From: Microbacterium ureisolvens
GTDB lineage: Bacteria > Actinomycetota > Actinomycetes > Actinomycetales > Microbacteriaceae
NCBI RefSeq assembly: GCF_015278315.1
Contig: NZ_JADIJE010000005.1
Location: forward strand, 248,001 to 312,000
DNA: 64,000 nucleotides
Direction of reading: 5' to 3'
Positions 63,091 to 64,000 of this stretch are shown here, piece by piece; the first letter of the stretch is position 1, and the number at the start of each line of letters is the position of its first letter. The notes under the pieces are model-generated. The model did not search any database. It was not told where the DNA came from and worked only from the letters and a program-made list of their open reading frames with translations. Both the position numbers and the translations under genes were made by a program.

Positions 63091-64000
63091 ATGACCGCAG
63101 TCAACAAGGTCGCGATCGCCGGGAGCGGCGTGAGCGGACTCGCCGCCGCCATCCAGCTCGCCAAGGCCGGCGTCGAGGTCGACGTCTTCGAGGCGAAGCC
63201 CGAGCTCAGCGCGCTCGGGTCCGGCATCTCGCTGCAGGGGAACGCCCTGCGTGTGTTCGACGTGCTCGGCGCGTGGGACGACATCCGCGCCGCCGGTTAC
63301 CCCTTCGAGGGGCTCAACCTGCGCGCTCCCGGGCCGGGGGCGCCGATCGTCGCCGAGCTTCCGGACGTCAAGACCGGCGGACCCGACTACCCGGCGGCGA
63401 TGGGGATGCCACGGCCCGCACTGGCCCGCATCCTCCTCGACCACGCGCAGAAGGCGGGTGCGAACGTCCGCTTCGGAACCAAGGTCACCGGTCTCGAGCA
63501 GAGTGGCGACGGGGTCGAGGTCTTCGTCGACGGCGCCTCCGTCGGCACGTACGACCTGCTGATCGGCGCCGACGGCCTGAACTCCGCCGTCCGCGGGCTC
63601 ATCGGCATCGAGACCAAGCCCGAGCCGACCGGCATGGGCATCTGGCGCTCGTTCGTCTCGCGGCCCGCCGAGGTCGTCCGCAGCGAGCTGTACTACGGCG
63701 GTCCGGTCTACATCGCCGGCTACACCCCGACGGGCGACGACACGATGTACGCCTTCCTCGTCGAGAAGGCGCAGGACCGCTTCGACATCTCCGACGAGGA
63801 CGCGACCCGCATCATGCTCGAGGAGTCGCGTGCCTACGACGGCCCGTGGAACTCGATCCGCGCCGACCTCGAGGGCGGGGCGCACGCGAACTACACGTGG
63901 TTCACGAAGCACATCGTCGAGGGAACGTGGAACCGCGGTCGCGTCGTGCTCATCGGCGATGCCGCGCACTCGTGCCCTCCGACGATCGCGCAGGGTGCGG
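63091..64000 (+). CDS. FAD-dependent aromatic monooxygenase (partial at window end)
   Basis: 303 visible residues, open to the window edge. The NADH/FAD motif VAIAGSGVSGLAAAIQLAKAGVEVDVFEA, the DG motif region DLLIGADGLNSAVRGLIG (near 160) and RVVLIGDAAHSCPP, with the GD motif (near 290), define the PHBH/salicylate-hydroxylase group. It would hydroxylate the aglycone or a benzoate-type product to give the catechol for the dioxygenase. Confidence 0.9.
   Translation, partial: MTAVNKVAIAGSGVSGLAAAIQLAKAGVEVDVFEAKPELSALGSGISLQGNALRVFDVLGAWDDIRAAGYPFEGLNLRAPGPGAPIVAELPDVKTGGPDYPAAMGMPRPALARILLDHAQKAGANVRFGTKVTGLEQSGDGVEVFVDGASVGTYDLLIGADGLNSAVRGLIGIETKPEPTGMGIWRSFVSRPAEVVRSELYYGGPVYIAGYTPTGDDTMYAFLVEKAQDRFDISDEDATRIMLEESRAYDGPWNSIRADLEGGAHANYTWFTKHIVEGTWNRGRVVLIGDAAHSCPPTIAQGA

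Noticed and set aside
29175..64000. Integrative element with identifiable ends
   Set aside because: No integrase, transposase, tRNA-linked att site or direct terminal repeats were found; horizontal origin of the island is possible but not shown by this sequence.

Overview
This is GC-rich chromosomal DNA from an actinobacterium, most likely a Microbacteriaceae such as Microbacterium. The support is high third-position GC, class Ib nrdHIEF, a DUF7882-type small protein next to a CpaE-like one, MsiK-dependent-looking ABC importers without their own ATPase, and best resemblance of the C-glycoside genes to those described in Microbacterium and Arthrobacter. No rRNA, tRNA, CRISPR array, transposase or integrase was recognised.

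Layout. (1) 1-5490: a sugar ABC importer (binding lipoprotein, two permeases) with a glycogen-debranching-like enzyme, run leftward and controlled by a divergent LacI regulator with palindromic operators. (2) 5507-15943: histidine utilisation (IclR regulator, hutH, hutU, hutI, and a formimidoylglutamase-like ureohydrolase). It is interrupted by an HD-domain protein whose 3' end is tandemly repeated, and by a secreted GH43 arabinanase with a double operator. (3) 15976-24613: housekeeping and hypothetical genes (GGCT-like, DUF445, PadR, serine hydrolase, acyl-CoA dehydrogenase-like, alpha/beta hydrolase, MarR, DUF7882, MFS). (4) 24614-28842: nrdHIEF behind putative NrdR and DnaA boxes. (5) 29175-64000: a large glycoside and aromatic catabolic island.

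The island is the main discovery. It holds a GMC oxidase resembling C-glycoside 3-oxidase (CarA type) and two split C-glycoside deglycosidase (CGD) alpha/beta pairs. It also holds three proteins in which a CGD-beta-like domain is fused in front of the TIM-barrel alpha domain. Around these are GH106, GH43 and GH3 glycosidases, an ABC importer, several sugar isomerases, two Gfo/Idh/MocA oxidoreductases, an SDR, a ThuA-like protein, and LysR and ROK regulators. At the right edge are an extradiol dioxygenase-like protein, an FAH-family hydrolase, a cyclase-family hydrolase and an FAD monooxygenase. I infer this order: trimming of O-linked rhamnose, glucose and arabinose; import; oxidation of the C-linked sugar to a 3-keto sugar; C-C bond cleavage by CGD; return of the keto-sugar to central metabolism; and opening of the released aromatic aglycone. 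A shared 21-bp dyad at four promoters suggests one regulon. Substrates cannot be read from the sequence.

The window is also rich in small repeats: 3'-end tandem duplications behind three genes, a palindromic element inside hutI, and family repeats that extend a CGD alpha gene and form the nrdF leader.
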